DNA of 57,690 nt from Akkermansiaceae bacterium (GTDB taxonomy: Bacteria; Verrucomicrobiota; Verrucomicrobiia; Verrucomicrobiales; Akkermansiaceae): NCBI GenBank assembly GCA_021733795.1, contig JAIPKB010000009.1, positions 1 through 57,690 of the forward strand. The letters run 5' to 3'. A program made the position numbers and the translations under genes. Positions within the stretch are counted from its first letter, which is position 1, and the number at the start of each line of letters is the position of its first letter. Positions 1 through 7,805 of the stretch are shown here, piece by piece. Below the pieces are notes generated by a model, which did not search any database, was not told where the DNA came from, and saw only the letters and a list, made by a program, of their open reading frames with translations.

Positions 1-18
1 CCCAGCCCAACCCACCCC

Positions 19-42
19 AACTCGACCTCTTCGAGTCGTTTT
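19..42 (+). terminator. Possible intrinsic terminator
   Basis: A 6-bp stem (ACTCGA at 20-25 pairing with TCGAGT at 31-36) with a 5-nt loop is followed by CGTTTT. It could end a gene lying upstream of the window. The stem is short and the T run is only four bases, so this is a weak call. Confidence 0.3.
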
Positions 43-48
43 GAGAAC

Positions 49-186
49 CTCTCAGGCAGGGACCAGTTTTCCGAAAGGTCCGCGTCTCAGGCAGGGACCT
101 TTTTCCGAAAGGTCCGCGTCTCAGGCAGGGACCTTTTTCCGAAAGGTCCGCGTCTCAGGCAGGGACCTTTTTCCGAAAGGTCCGCG
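49..186. repeat. 34-bp tandem repeat, four copies, each a hairpin
   Basis: Units start at about 49, 84, 118 and 152 with an exact 34-bp period for the last three; the first unit is 35 bp and slightly diverged. Each unit holds a perfect 8-bp stem, GGACCTTT-TTCCG-AAAGGTCC. There are no spacers between units, so it is not a CRISPR array. The short open frames running through it (from 41 and 201) look like chance frames because they follow the repeat and have no family resemblance. Confidence 0.85.
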
Positions 187-271
187 AGAATGGGTGGCGA
201 ATGACTGGCCGCCCCGGCTTTCTCATTCTCAATTCATTCGCCCGGACGCCTCGGAAAAGCGTCCCTGCCAA
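187..271. repeat. Right part of a dispersed inverted-repeat element
   Basis: The sequence continues from the tandem units into CGAATGACT, a spacer, then ATTCATTCGCCCGGACGC and ends in GCGTCCCTGCC, which is the reverse complement of the GGCAGGGAC start of the left units. The same order of blocks (GGCAGGGACC, GGTCC, CGAATG, TCATTC, CGGAC, GGTCCCTGCC) occurs at 10475-10610. The two together define one dispersed element, expanded on its left side here. From 272 to 713 I see no gene; only an A-rich leader precedes the gene at 714. Confidence 0.7.
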
Positions 272-713
272 GAACCCGGACGCTGCGGAACGCGCAGGCC
301 GCCAGCAGCGCTCCCGGAAAAATACCCGGGATCACCCTAAAAAACCTCAAATCAGCCCCGAAAAACCTTTAAGATCCCCAAACCACCACCCGATCCCCCG
401 GTTTTCAACTCATCTTCGGACCATCCCAAGGAGCTCCAATCCATCTGTTAAAATGCTAAAAACCAGCGTCTTACGAACTGCCCGCCGCAGGCACCCCCCC
501 CCTGACCGCCGCTCCCAAAAAAAAATCGCACTTTTGGAAAATTTTTCTTGCGGGTGGACGGGAATCGGGCTTGAATCTTCTCGAAGCCTCCGAGTGCGAG
601 CTTCATCCGCGTCCCATCTTTAGGGGACACCGGGTCGACAAAGCGCTCTACAACCCCAAATCCAAACAAACAAGAAACACAATCCCTAAAACAACACCAA
701 ACCAAACACCATT

Positions 714-1763
714 ATGAAACCACTACGTTACTCACTTATTGTCGCCGCACTCGCTTGCGGCTTCGCCTCCGGCCAAACTACCGCTTACACCACTCCAGTC
801 GGGTATACCACTACCACAGTCTACGCTGCGTTTGGTGCCGGGAGCCCCAAGAACAATGTTATCGCTCCTGATCTCCAGCAGCCAGCCTCATGGACCGGGA
901 CGGTCTCTTCGATCGCCGGTGATGTAGTGACCATTGATGGAACGGTGACGGCAGGAGCTTACAATGCCCCGTCATTTGGTTACGGTATTGCCTACTCCTA
1001 CTTCATGGAAACTGCCGACGGTTACTATGCTCATGTGGCCTCGAACACGGAGTCGGATATCACCGTAGAAGGCGGAATGGGCGCTCAGTATACTGTTGGT
1101 GAGCAAGTTACAATTCGCCCCCACGTAACGATTGCCGACTACTTTGGCGCAGCCAACGAAGCAGGACTTCTTGCTGATCCGGGTGGCGATGCTGCGACAG
1201 CCGACAATATTATTCTGATTGACGAAATTAACGGCGGCACGCTGACTGTTATGGCCAGTGACGCGTTGGGTGGCACATGGATCACCGACGCTTTTGAAGA
1301 CGCGGCTGGAGTTCCAATCTATCCAGATCAGGGCGTGCAGGTTTTGAGGCGTGGGCTCACTCCTCTCAGTTTGGTCTTCGCTGGCGAAGTGGATGTAAAT
1401 GGCCGTCAAATTGAAGTTACTTCCGGTGTTCAGATCAGGCCTTATGTGCTTCCTGTTGCAACTACCCTCACTGATTTGGGCTTGTATACCGGAGATGCGG
1501 CAACTGGCGTTGTTGGATCCCCGAGTGGAGACAGCGGTGAAGCCGATCAGATTACTGTTCTTGTTGACGGTATTCCTAGCAACTACTTCTATTCGGAAGT
1601 GGATCTTACAGGAGACGGTCCGGGATGGTATGATGACTCCCTGAACTTTGTCGGAGCGACTCCACTTCCATCTGGCGCAGCGCTAATTATCAACCGCAGC
1701 AATCCGGTCAATTCTGATCCTTTTGTTTGGGTTAATCCAGCTCCAGTCATCTCGACACTCTGA
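714..1763 (+). CDS. Secreted protein, TIGR02597-like verrucomicrobial family
   Basis: A 349-residue protein with a signal peptide over about residues 1-20 (MKPLRYSLIVAALACGFASG) and a mature start QTTAYTTPVGYTTTTV. The TPVGY segment close to the cleavage site and the repeated beta-strand-like, Gly/Thr/Asp-rich composition resemble the TIGR02597 family that I associate with Verrucomicrobia; its function is unknown. No enzyme motif or membrane segment is seen after the signal peptide. The leader (about 650-713) is rich in A and C and has no Shine-Dalgarno sequence; the ATG is fixed by the signal peptide. The next gene, also secreted, follows after 70 bases, so the two may share a transcript. 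The family assignment is from memory of the N-terminal pattern and is moderate. Confidence 0.7.
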   Translation: MKPLRYSLIVAALACGFASGQTTAYTTPVGYTTTTVYAAFGAGSPKNNVIAPDLQQPASWTGTVSSIAGDVVTIDGTVTAGAYNAPSFGYGIAYSYFMETADGYYAHVASNTESDITVEGGMGAQYTVGEQVTIRPHVTIADYFGAANEAGLLADPGGDAATADNIILIDEINGGTLTVMASDALGGTWITDAFEDAAGVPIYPDQGVQVLRRGLTPLSLVFAGEVDVNGRQIEVTSGVQIRPYVLPVATTLTDLGLYTGDAATGVVGSPSGDSGEADQITVLVDGIPSNYFYSEVDLTGDGPGWYDDSLNFVGATPLPSGAALIINRSNPVNSDPFVWVNPAPVISTL

Positions 1764-1833
1764 GGTCTAAAGCCGGAGAACCACAACAATAAACATAACA
1801 ATAACCACAACTAGCAATAAACAACAACAACAT
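1764..1833 (+). promoter_or_regulatory. A/C-rich leader without Shine-Dalgarno
   Basis: The spacer before the gene at 1834 is almost only A and C in repeated CAA/ACA triplets, with no purine-rich ribosome binding site. Leaders of this type stay unstructured and suggest initiation that does not depend on anti-Shine-Dalgarno pairing. The leader before 714 has the same composition. Confidence 0.5.
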
Positions 1834-2412
1834 ATGAAATCAGCACTCATTACATCAATTGTCGCAGCCGCCATGGTGGGCTCCGTTGGAGCAACTACGG
1901 TGACCGCATCGGGAGGTACCACAGGTGCCCAATTTATTACCTCCGCCGGAACGTTTCTGACGCCAACTAATGCAGTTGTATCGGTCGGTCTTTTGGAAGC
2001 GAACATCTTCACTATGTTTGCTACCGCTGATGCGACACCTATCAATTTTGGGACGGCTGCCATATTGGAAGGACGCTGGCTTGGTAATGCTGCTGATACC
2101 TCAGTCGCAGCAAATCCATTTAATGGGTTGCAGATCTGGTTCAAGATTGAGACTACCGCAGATGGCGGTGGGGTTGGCTACTTCTCGGGTGGCCAGAACT
2201 TCCCTGCCAATGGCGCGGGCGTAGGCGATTCCACCACTATCGGCGGTGCAAGTCTTAACACGATTAATGCTGGATTGTCCACTCCAGGTACGGAGGCATT
2301 CAACGCCGGTAAGGGTACGACAGGCCAGGTAACTATCGGTGTCGTTCCTGAAAGCTCCGTTGCCCTCCTTGGAGCGCTTGGCGCACTTGGTCTTCTTCGC
2401 CGCCGCCGTTAA
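1834..2412 (+). CDS. PEP-CTERM-type sorted secreted protein
   Basis: A 192-residue protein with a signal peptide (residues 1-20, MKSALITSIVAAAMVGSVGA) and a C-terminal sorting tail in the last 22 residues: VPESS, then the hydrophobic run VALLGALGALGLL, then RRRR. This three-part tail is the PEP-CTERM pattern, recognised by an exosortase-type enzyme that anchors or exports the protein; no exosortase gene lies in the window. The middle is low-complexity, Gly/Thr/Ala-rich and without Cys, as expected for a surface protein. The start is fixed by the signal peptide. The exact role is unknown. It is followed by a terminator-like hairpin. Confidence 0.8.
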   Translation: MKSALITSIVAAAMVGSVGATTVTASGGTTGAQFITSAGTFLTPTNAVVSVGLLEANIFTMFATADATPINFGTAAILEGRWLGNAADTSVAANPFNGLQIWFKIETTADGGGVGYFSGGQNFPANGAGVGDSTTIGGASLNTINAGLSTPGTEAFNAGKGTTGQVTIGVVPESSVALLGALGALGLLRRRR

Positions 2413-2453
2413 TGGTCGGTTTGGTTTAAGAGGATTATGTTTCTAATTCTGGC

Positions 2454-2490
2454 AGGCGGGGCTCAAACCCCGCCTCCCTCTTCGTTTTTT
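2454..2490 (+). terminator. Intrinsic terminator after the PEP-CTERM gene
   Basis: An 8-bp perfect stem, AGGCGGGG at 2454-2461 with CCCCGCCT at 2468-2475, is followed at 2485-2490 by a run of six T. The T run starts nine bases after the stem, a little farther than ideal. Confidence 0.5.
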
Positions 2491-2913
2491 AGACCTTCCA
2501 CCTTTCGGGCCACAAGGTAGCCCGGCCAGGTAGCCCGGCCCCGATGAGGCCGGAGCCAAAGGGGGAGACAACGCAGCAGCCCAAGAGGTGACTAAGGGCT
2601 TGTCTTGGGCTCATCGTTGACCACGTGTTGTCCCGCTCTCCGTAGGAAAGCCTGTTGGCTCATGAGCCTAGAAACCGCGAATGGACGCGAATTGACACTA
2701 ATAAGATGGTTAAAATCAGAAAGTTGTGCCAATTACCGCATTCATCCACCGGGTGAAATTGCGGATTTCTGTAACTCATTGAAAATTCGCGCCCATTCGC
2801 GTCCATTCGCAGTTCAATCTTCCTTTTTAGGATGAGGGTTGGGCATGGCGGTTGGAAACCGCCGCCACGGTCGGCCCCAAGCCCTTCAATTTCAATCCCG
2901 CCGTCGTGAAAGG
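2491..2913. other. Gene-free region with three kinds of repeat
   Basis: No credible gene. The block AGGTAGCCCGGCC occurs twice side by side near 2516-2540. An imperfect inverted repeat spans 2671-2815: the left arm reads ACCGCGAATGGACGCGAATT and the right arm carries ATTCGCGTCCATTCGCAGTT. At 2844-2870 lies CATGGCGGTTGGAAACCG followed by CCGCCACGG, which matches one arm of the element at 9392-9460. The short frames here follow the repeats and are not taken as genes. Confidence 0.6.
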
Positions 2914-3516
2914 CTAAGCGGGCAGGATGCGTGGGGCGAGGACGGCCAGCCAGGACGCGAGGTCGGCGGCGGCGGCGGGTTCCGGGAGATTGTCGAGGTG
3001 GTCCAGCTCCCAGCGGAACACCAGCTTGTAACCGTCCCAGTGGCCGGCACCGCCACAGTCCCTCATCCAATCCGCGGCCTGCCGGTTGTCGTTCAGGGAA
3101 TAGCCGACGAGGCGTTCCAGGCCGGCACGCAGAGCGGTGAGCCACATCACGGCGAGCATCAAGGTGCCGATGCCGCGGCGCTGGTCGGCGTCCAGCACCA
3201 TGGCCGAGATTTCAGCCTCATGGTCGTCCGGGCCGCCGCGCCACCAGCTTGCGCCGCCCACGCCGGGAAACTCCCGGGCCGGATCCAGCAACACCCAGGT
3301 GACATGCCGGGCGGCGTCCTGGTCGATCATGCGGTCCAGCATCCGGTCACCGAGCAGTTCGCCGGTGTTGCTCCAGAACCGTTGATAGCGGGATTCCGGG
3401 GAAAGCCGCCGGTAGGCCTCCACCACCAACGGCCGGTCCTCCGGCAGCAGCGGCCGCACGATCACCGGGGTGCCATCGCGCAGTTCAAGTTCAAGACGGT
3501 CGGCAGTGGTTTTCAT
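2914..3516 (-). CDS. GNAT-family N-acetyltransferase
   Basis: A 200-residue protein of the GNAT fold. The acetyl-CoA pyrophosphate-binding motif is visible as QRRGIG (residues 112-117) after a beta strand (AEISAMVLDAD), followed by a helix and the C-terminal strand with LVGYSLNDN (137-145). The substrate cannot be deduced. The ATG at 3516 (MKTTADRLELEL) is chosen because the frame upstream, which could extend the protein by 55 residues to 3681, runs through a dispersed inverted repeat (3559-3692) and has no domain character. The gene stands alone, convergent with nothing obvious. Confidence 0.8.
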   Translation of the reverse strand: MKTTADRLELELRDGTPVIVRPLLPEDRPLVVEAYRRLSPESRYQRFWSNTGELLGDRMLDRMIDQDAARHVTWVLLDPAREFPGVGGASWWRGGPDDHEAEISAMVLDADQRRGIGTLMLAVMWLTALRAGLERLVGYSLNDNRQAADWMRDCGGAGHWDGYKLVFRWELDHLDNLPEPAAAADLASWLAVLAPRILPA

Positions 3517-3558
3517 CGGGCAATACGGTTCAATTAGGTGCGAAGGACAGATCAATAA

Positions 3559-3692
3559 AACCACGGATGACACGGATTTGCACGGATAAAAGAGAGAAGC
3601 GCGGAGCACCATCCGTGCCAATCTGTGAACCGTAGCGCAGCGGAGATAGCCTGACACTCCAATCATGAAAATCTCAGGCAAATCCGTGGTTA
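3559..3692. repeat. Dispersed inverted repeat (CCACGGAT family)
   Basis: The left end AACCACGGATGACACGGATT is matched in reverse by AAATCCGTGGTT at the right end (to about 3691), with a further CACGGAT/ATCCGTG pair inside. The element sits between the GNAT gene and the reductase gene and artificially lengthens the frame of the former. Confidence 0.65.
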
Positions 3693-3699
3693 ATAATTC

Positions 3700-4581
3700 T
3701 CAATTGGAGGGTGCTGGGGGAGTGTCCAGATAGTCCGCCAGGGCGTCGCGCCATGGCCTGGGCGGGTTTCCTAACAACGCCGTCAGCCGTCCGGTGGCCA
3801 GTGCGGTGTGGCGCGGGCGGGTGGCGCGGAAACGGGGGACTTCATCCAACAGTTGTCGGGCCACCGGCGGGCGGGCCTCCAGCCGACCGCTCCTAACAAG
3901 GTGGTCCACCACGGCTTCGGCGAGGTCGTGCCAGCTCGCCGGCTCGCCGGAATTGCAGGCGTGGAAGATTCCGGTGGCCTCGGACCGGGCCAGCGCCAGC
4001 ACCCAGTCTGTTAGGTCGCGGGTGAAGGTGGGCAGTGAGAATTTGTCGGCCACCGCGGCGAGCGGCTCATGTTGGAGGGCGGAATGCAGGATGCCATCCA
4101 CAAACGAGGGTTTCTCCGGGCCGAACACCCAGGAAATCCGCATCACGCAGGTATTGGGATGGGCCAGCACCGCTTGCCCGCCGGCCTGCTTGCTGCGGCC
4201 GTAGTCGTTGAGGGGGGCCACCGGATCCGGCTCGTGGCGCAGGCCGGGTTCGCGGCCGCCGAACACATAATCGGTGCTGAAATGGATCAGGCGCACTCCT
4301 TTCCGGGCCGCCCAGGCGGCAATTTCGCCCGGGGCTTCCGCATTGAGGCGCCGGGCCAGCGCGGGGTTTTCCAGGCAGTCCTCCAGCCCGGTCAGACCGG
4401 CGGGATTCAGGAAAACATCGCAGTCGAGACGCTCAAGCACGCGGGCCATCCCCGCCGGGTCGGCGAGGTCGAAGGCCTGCCGCGGCAGTTCGATCACCTG
4501 GTGCTGGGAGGCGAATCCCTTCGCCAGGGCGGCACCCACCCGACCGGTGGTCCCGGTCACGGCCACCCGCAGTGTGTTCAC
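3700..4581 (-). CDS. RmlD-like SDR reductase (NAD(P)-dependent sugar-nucleotide reductase)
   Basis: A 293-residue short-chain dehydrogenase of the extended type. The N-terminal Rossmann glycine motif TGTTGRVG is at residues 9-16, FSTDYVFGG at 101-109 and the catalytic YxxxK as YGRSK at 127-131. FSTDYVFxG and the later PxNxYGxSK context are typical of RmlD (dTDP-4-dehydrorhamnose reductase) and its relatives such as the MAT2B group. No other rml gene is nearby, so a role in dTDP-rhamnose synthesis is only possible. Its start overlaps the stop of the upstream small gene by four bases (ATGA), which indicates translational coupling. Confidence 0.8.
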   Translation of the reverse strand: MNTLRVAVTGTTGRVGAALAKGFASQHQVIELPRQAFDLADPAGMARVLERLDCDVFLNPAGLTGLEDCLENPALARRLNAEAPGEIAAWAARKGVRLIHFSTDYVFGGREPGLRHEPDPVAPLNDYGRSKQAGGQAVLAHPNTCVMRISWVFGPEKPSFVDGILHSALQHEPLAAVADKFSLPTFTRDLTDWVLALARSEATGIFHACNSGEPASWHDLAEAVVDHLVRSGRLEARPPVARQLLDEVPRFRATRPRHTALATGRLTALLGNPPRPWRDALADYLDTPPAPSN

Positions 4582-4901
4582 AGCAGGCCTTGTTCACGCA
4601 GTTCCTGATCGACCTCGTCGTGGTCCGGCAGGCCGTTGCCGCCATCGCGGATCCCTTGGATTCGGTTGCGCACGCCGTAGCGGCTGCGCGGACCGGTGAT
4701 CAGACCGGCCACACCGTCCACCATGATCGGCAGCACCGCCACCACCGCCAGTGCGCCGAGCGCGACGCCCACTCCGCGGCGGGCGGTACGGTGCATCATG
4801 TCCCCCAGCAGCAGTCCAGCGGCTGCACCGAGCAAGGCCGGTGCGGCCAACGCGGTGGTTTCCATCCATTGGGGAGTCAGGTCGGCGTGTGCGGTATTCA
4901 T
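4578..4901 (-). CDS. Small membrane protein, unknown
   Basis: A 107-residue protein with two hydrophobic segments (TALAAPALLGAAAGLLLG and GVGVALGALAVVAVLPIM) followed by a polar, charged tail (RNRIQGIRDGGNGLPDHDEV). I do not recognise a family. The ATG at 4901 is preferred over one 12 codons upstream because the upstream extension is Arg-rich and the shorter form puts the first hydrophobic segment near the N-terminus. It is coupled to the RmlD-like reductase by an ATGA overlap. Confidence 0.55.
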   Translation of the reverse strand: MNTAHADLTPQWMETTALAAPALLGAAAGLLLGDMMHRTARRGVGVALGALAVVAVLPIMVDGVAGLITGPRSRYGVRNRIQGIRDGGNGLPDHDEVDQELREQGLL

Positions 4902-4955
4902 GATGGGTGATATAGCAGAGAACCGGCGGCGCGACAACTGCTGAAACGAAAAACC

Positions 4956-6785
4956 TTAGTCGAGGATTTCGCGCACCGCGCCCTTGTCGGCGGAGGTTAC
5001 ATGTTGGGCGTAAATCCGGAGGGCGTTGGAGACCTTGCGCTCGCGGCTGGGCGGGCGGTAGGCATCCTTGCCCTTGGCCGCTTCCGCCTGGGCTCGGGCG
5101 GCGAGCTCGTCATCGTCCACCAGCACCTGGATTGAACGCTTGGAAATATCGATCTCGATGAGGTCGCCATCCCGGACGAGGGCGATCGCCCCGCCGGCCG
5201 CCGCCTCTGGGGAGACATGGCCGATCGACAACCCGGAGGTGCCGCCGGAAAACCGGCCATCGGTGATCAGGGCGCAGGCTTTGCCCAGGCCCATGGATTT
5301 CAGGTAGGAGGTGGGGTAGAGCATTTCCTGCATCCCGGGACCGCCGCGTGGGCCTTCGTAGCGGATGACCACCACGTCGCCGGCATCGATCTTACCTTTG
5401 AGGATCGCCTCGACAGTGGCGTCTTGGGATTCGAAAACCCGGGCCTTGCCCTTGAAATGGAAGCAGTCCGGGTCCACCCCGGCGGTTTTGACAATGCACC
5501 CGGCGAGGGCGATGTTGCCGGTCAGCACCGCCAGCCCGCCGTCCGGATAGTAGGCGTGGGCCACATCGCGGATGCAACCGCCGGCCGGGTCCGTATCGAG
5601 TTCCTTGAAGGCGGCCGACTGCGAAGCGAACACCAGATTGCGTCCGCCGCCGGGAGCACTCCGGAAAATGGTGGCGGTCTCCGGGTCCGACGTCGGCCGG
5701 GAGATATCGTAGCGGGCGATCGCCTCGCCGAGCGTCATGCCATCGGCGCGTTTCACCGATCCGTCCACCAGCCCGGCAGCTTCGAGCTCGCCGAGAATGC
5801 GCAGGACACCGCCGGCGCGGTTCACGTCCTCGATGTGGTAATCGGAGCTGGGAGCCACCTTGCAAATGCAGGGAACCCGGCGGGAAATGGCATCGATATC
5901 CGCCATACCGAAATCCACCCCGGCCTCATGGGCGATCGCCAGGATGTGGAGCACGGTATTGGTGGAACCGCCCATCGCCACGTCCAGCGCCATCGCATTC
6001 ATGAACGCGGTGCGGGTGGCGATCGAGCGCGGCAGGACCGAGTCATCGCCGTCGCGGTAGTAGGCGTAGGCCATATCCACGATCCGGCCGGCGGCCTGCT
6101 CGAACAGCTTGCGGCGGTTCGCATGGGTCGCAACGATCGTCCCGTTGCCGGGCAGTGCCAGACCGAGGGCTTCGTTGAGGCAGTTCATCGAGTTGGCGGT
6201 GAACATCCCCGAGCAGGAACCGCAGGTCGGACAGGCGTTTTGCTCGACGGCTTCCAGCTCCTCATCGGACACCGAGCTATCGCCTCCCATCACCATCGCA
6301 TCCACCAGGTCGTATTTCTTTTTGCCGACGACGCCGGCCTCCATCGGGCCGCCGGAGACGAAAATCGCGGGCAGATTGAGGCGCATGGCGGCCATCAACA
6401 TGCCGGGGGTGATCTTGTCGCAGTTGCTGATGCAGATCATGGCATCCGCCTTGTGGGCGTTGAGCATGTATTCCACGCTGTCGGCGATGACCTCGCGCGA
6501 GGGCAGGGAATAGAGCATGCCGTCGTGCCCCATGGCGATCCCGTCATCGATCGCGATGGTATTGAACTCGGCGGCGAAACAGCCCTTGGCCTCGATCAGG
6601 CCTTTGACGAACTGGCCGACGTCGTGCAAATGGACGTGGCCCGGCACAAACTGGGTGAACGAGTTGACGACCGCGATGATCGGTTTGCCGAATTGGGTGT
6701 CCTGCATGCCGTTGGCGCGCCAGAGGCTGCGGGCTCCGGCCATGAGGCGGCCCATTGTGGTGGTGTTGCTGCTGAGGGATGGCAT
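4956..6785 (-). CDS. ilvD: Dihydroxy-acid dehydratase
   Basis: A 609-residue protein close to the usual length of IlvD of the E. coli type. It dehydrates 2,3-dihydroxy-isovalerate and -methylvalerate in valine/isoleucine synthesis. Cluster and active-site segments are visible: [10 protein letters not shown] (41-50), [12 protein letters not shown] (79-90), NCDKITPGM (121-129) and [15 protein letters not shown] (185-199); a C-terminal GRFSGGTSG motif is also present. It is transcribed alone on the minus strand, with no other ilv genes in the window. A 582-codon frame on the opposite strand is only its mirror and is not a gene. Confidence 0.97.
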   Translation of the reverse strand: MPSLSSNTTTMGRLMAGARSLWRANGMQDTQFGKPIIAVVNSFTQFVPGHVHLHDVGQFVKGLIEAKGCFAAEFNTIAIDDGIAMGHDGMLYSLPSREVIADSVEYMLNAHKADAMICISNCDKITPGMLMAAMRLNLPAIFVSGGPMEAGVVGKKKYDLVDAMVMGGDSSVSDEELEAVEQNACPTCGSCSGMFTANSMNCLNEALGLALPGNGTIVATHANRRKLFEQAAGRIVDMAYAYYRDGDDSVLPRSIATRTAFMNAMALDVAMGGSTNTVLHILAIAHEAGVDFGMADIDAISRRVPCICKVAPSSDYHIEDVNRAGGVLRILGELEAAGLVDGSVKRADGMTLGEAIARYDISRPTSDPETATIFRSAPGGGRNLVFASQSAAFKELDTDPAGGCIRDVAHAYYPDGGLAVLTGNIALAGCIVKTAGVDPDCFHFKGKARVFESQDATVEAILKGKIDAGDVVVIRYEGPRGGPGMQEMLYPTSYLKSMGLGKACALITDGRFSGGTSGLSIGHVSPEAAAGGAIALVRDGDLIEIDISKRSIQVLVDDDELAARAQAEAAKGKDAYRPPSRERKVSNALRIYAQHVTSADKGAVREILD

Positions 6786-6923
6786 GGCCGTAGTCTAAGC
6801 GGGATTGGGGAAAATGGGAATGAAAACTTCATCGGCATTGCCGAGACAAGGTCAGAACCGGCCGGGTTCATGCGTTCGTCCGCGATGTTTGGTGAAAATG
6901 AATTTGGCAAGGTGCGGCTGACA

Positions 6924-7040
6924 ATAAGGAGGGTGGACATTCCTGTCCGCCAGCCGATGGGATGAGAAAGCGGGGTCGGAACGGCTTGCTTTTCGCGATG
7001 CATCGGCATCGCGGACAGGAATGTCCGCGCTCCTTACCCC
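6924..7040. repeat. Dispersed inverted repeat (GGACATTCCTGTCC family)
   Basis: The left arm TAAGGAGGGTGGACATTCCT is matched in reverse by AGGAATGTCCGCGCTCCTTA at the right end. Each arm also contains its own small hairpin, GGACA-TTCC-TGTCC. The stop codon of the adjacent minus-strand gene (7034-7036) lies inside the right arm, so the element sits flush against, and possibly trimmed, that gene. Confidence 0.7.
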
Positions 7041-7792
7041 GAGCGTTGCGTCCGGTCCGCGGCGATGAACCGCTCGAAGTGCCAGCGGATCTCGTTTTCG
7101 TAGAGATGCTGGCTGCGCAGGACATGCGCCTGGTCGGGATGGCGCAGTTGGGAATTGAGCCGTTCCTCCGGCAGCAGGCCGGCCATGGCGGTCATGAACG
7201 CCGCCACGCCTTCCCGATCCCGCAACCGGACCCGCTCCCCCTGGTGAAAGAGGGCGGACCCCTTGGTGAGGGTGAGGTTGAGACGGTGGGGCTCCCGGGA
7301 GGCAAACAAATCCAAGCGGAAGATCAACTCCACTTCCTCCCAGGCCTTGCGCACCGGCACCACCTTCGATTCGCCGCTGCTGTCAACATCAACCCGCAGG
7401 TCCCAGGATTGTTTGAACTCCACCTTGCCGAAAAAACCGGCCGCCAAAAACACCAGCGCGTCCACCGGCAACTCCCTGACCTGGCCCATGGCATCGGTCA
7501 GCAGCAGCGTGTCGCCATCACGATCAATCCGCTGCACCTGATAGCTCGAGTGCAACACCGGCAGATCCTCATCCGCCAGCACGATGGTGGCGATCCCGCG
7601 CCCGGCAAGGACCCGCTGAAAGGCCAGTGCGTCGGCATGAGACAAACCGGCGACAATCACGCCGTGAATATCCCGGTAAATGCCCAGGCAGTCCAGCCGG
7701 GCGATCTCCACAGTCGCATCCGCGGCTTCTTCAAGGTCGTTGATCCCAATCGGTTGGTCGAGCTCGGTTTGCAGCAGGCAGTAGGTGTCCAT
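7034..7792 (-). CDS. Conserved-looking protein of unknown function, linked to rhaB
   Basis: A 252-residue soluble protein without signal peptide or membrane segment. I recognise no motif. The N-terminal part (IYRDIHGVIVAGLSHADA, then LAGRGIATIVLAD) looks like alternating strands and helices; the C-terminal part is rich in Arg/Glu. The start MDTYCLLQTELDQPIG at 7792 is 13 bases after the rhaB stop, so the two genes form an operon. The frame continues upstream into rhaB but that stretch is compositional shadow. A role in rhamnose or other deoxysugar use is suggested only by position. Confidence 0.6.
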   Translation of the reverse strand: MDTYCLLQTELDQPIGINDLEEAADATVEIARLDCLGIYRDIHGVIVAGLSHADALAFQRVLAGRGIATIVLADEDLPVLHSSYQVQRIDRDGDTLLLTDAMGQVRELPVDALVFLAAGFFGKVEFKQSWDLRVDVDSSGESKVVPVRKAWEEVELIFRLDLFASREPHRLNLTLTKGSALFHQGERVRLRDREGVAAFMTAMAGLLPEERLNSQLRHPDQAHVLRSQHLYENEIRWHFERFIAADRTQRSG

Positions 7793-7805
7793 GGCGGCAG
7801 GCTGT

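Noticed and set aside
49..186. CRISPR array
   Set aside because: The 34-bp units are directly adjacent with no variable spacers; each is a hairpin repeat.
5217..6965. 582-codon gene on the + strand
   Set aside because: It is the mirror frame of ilvD; the translation is His/Gly/Arg-rich without any domain, as expected for the antisense of a GC-rich gene.
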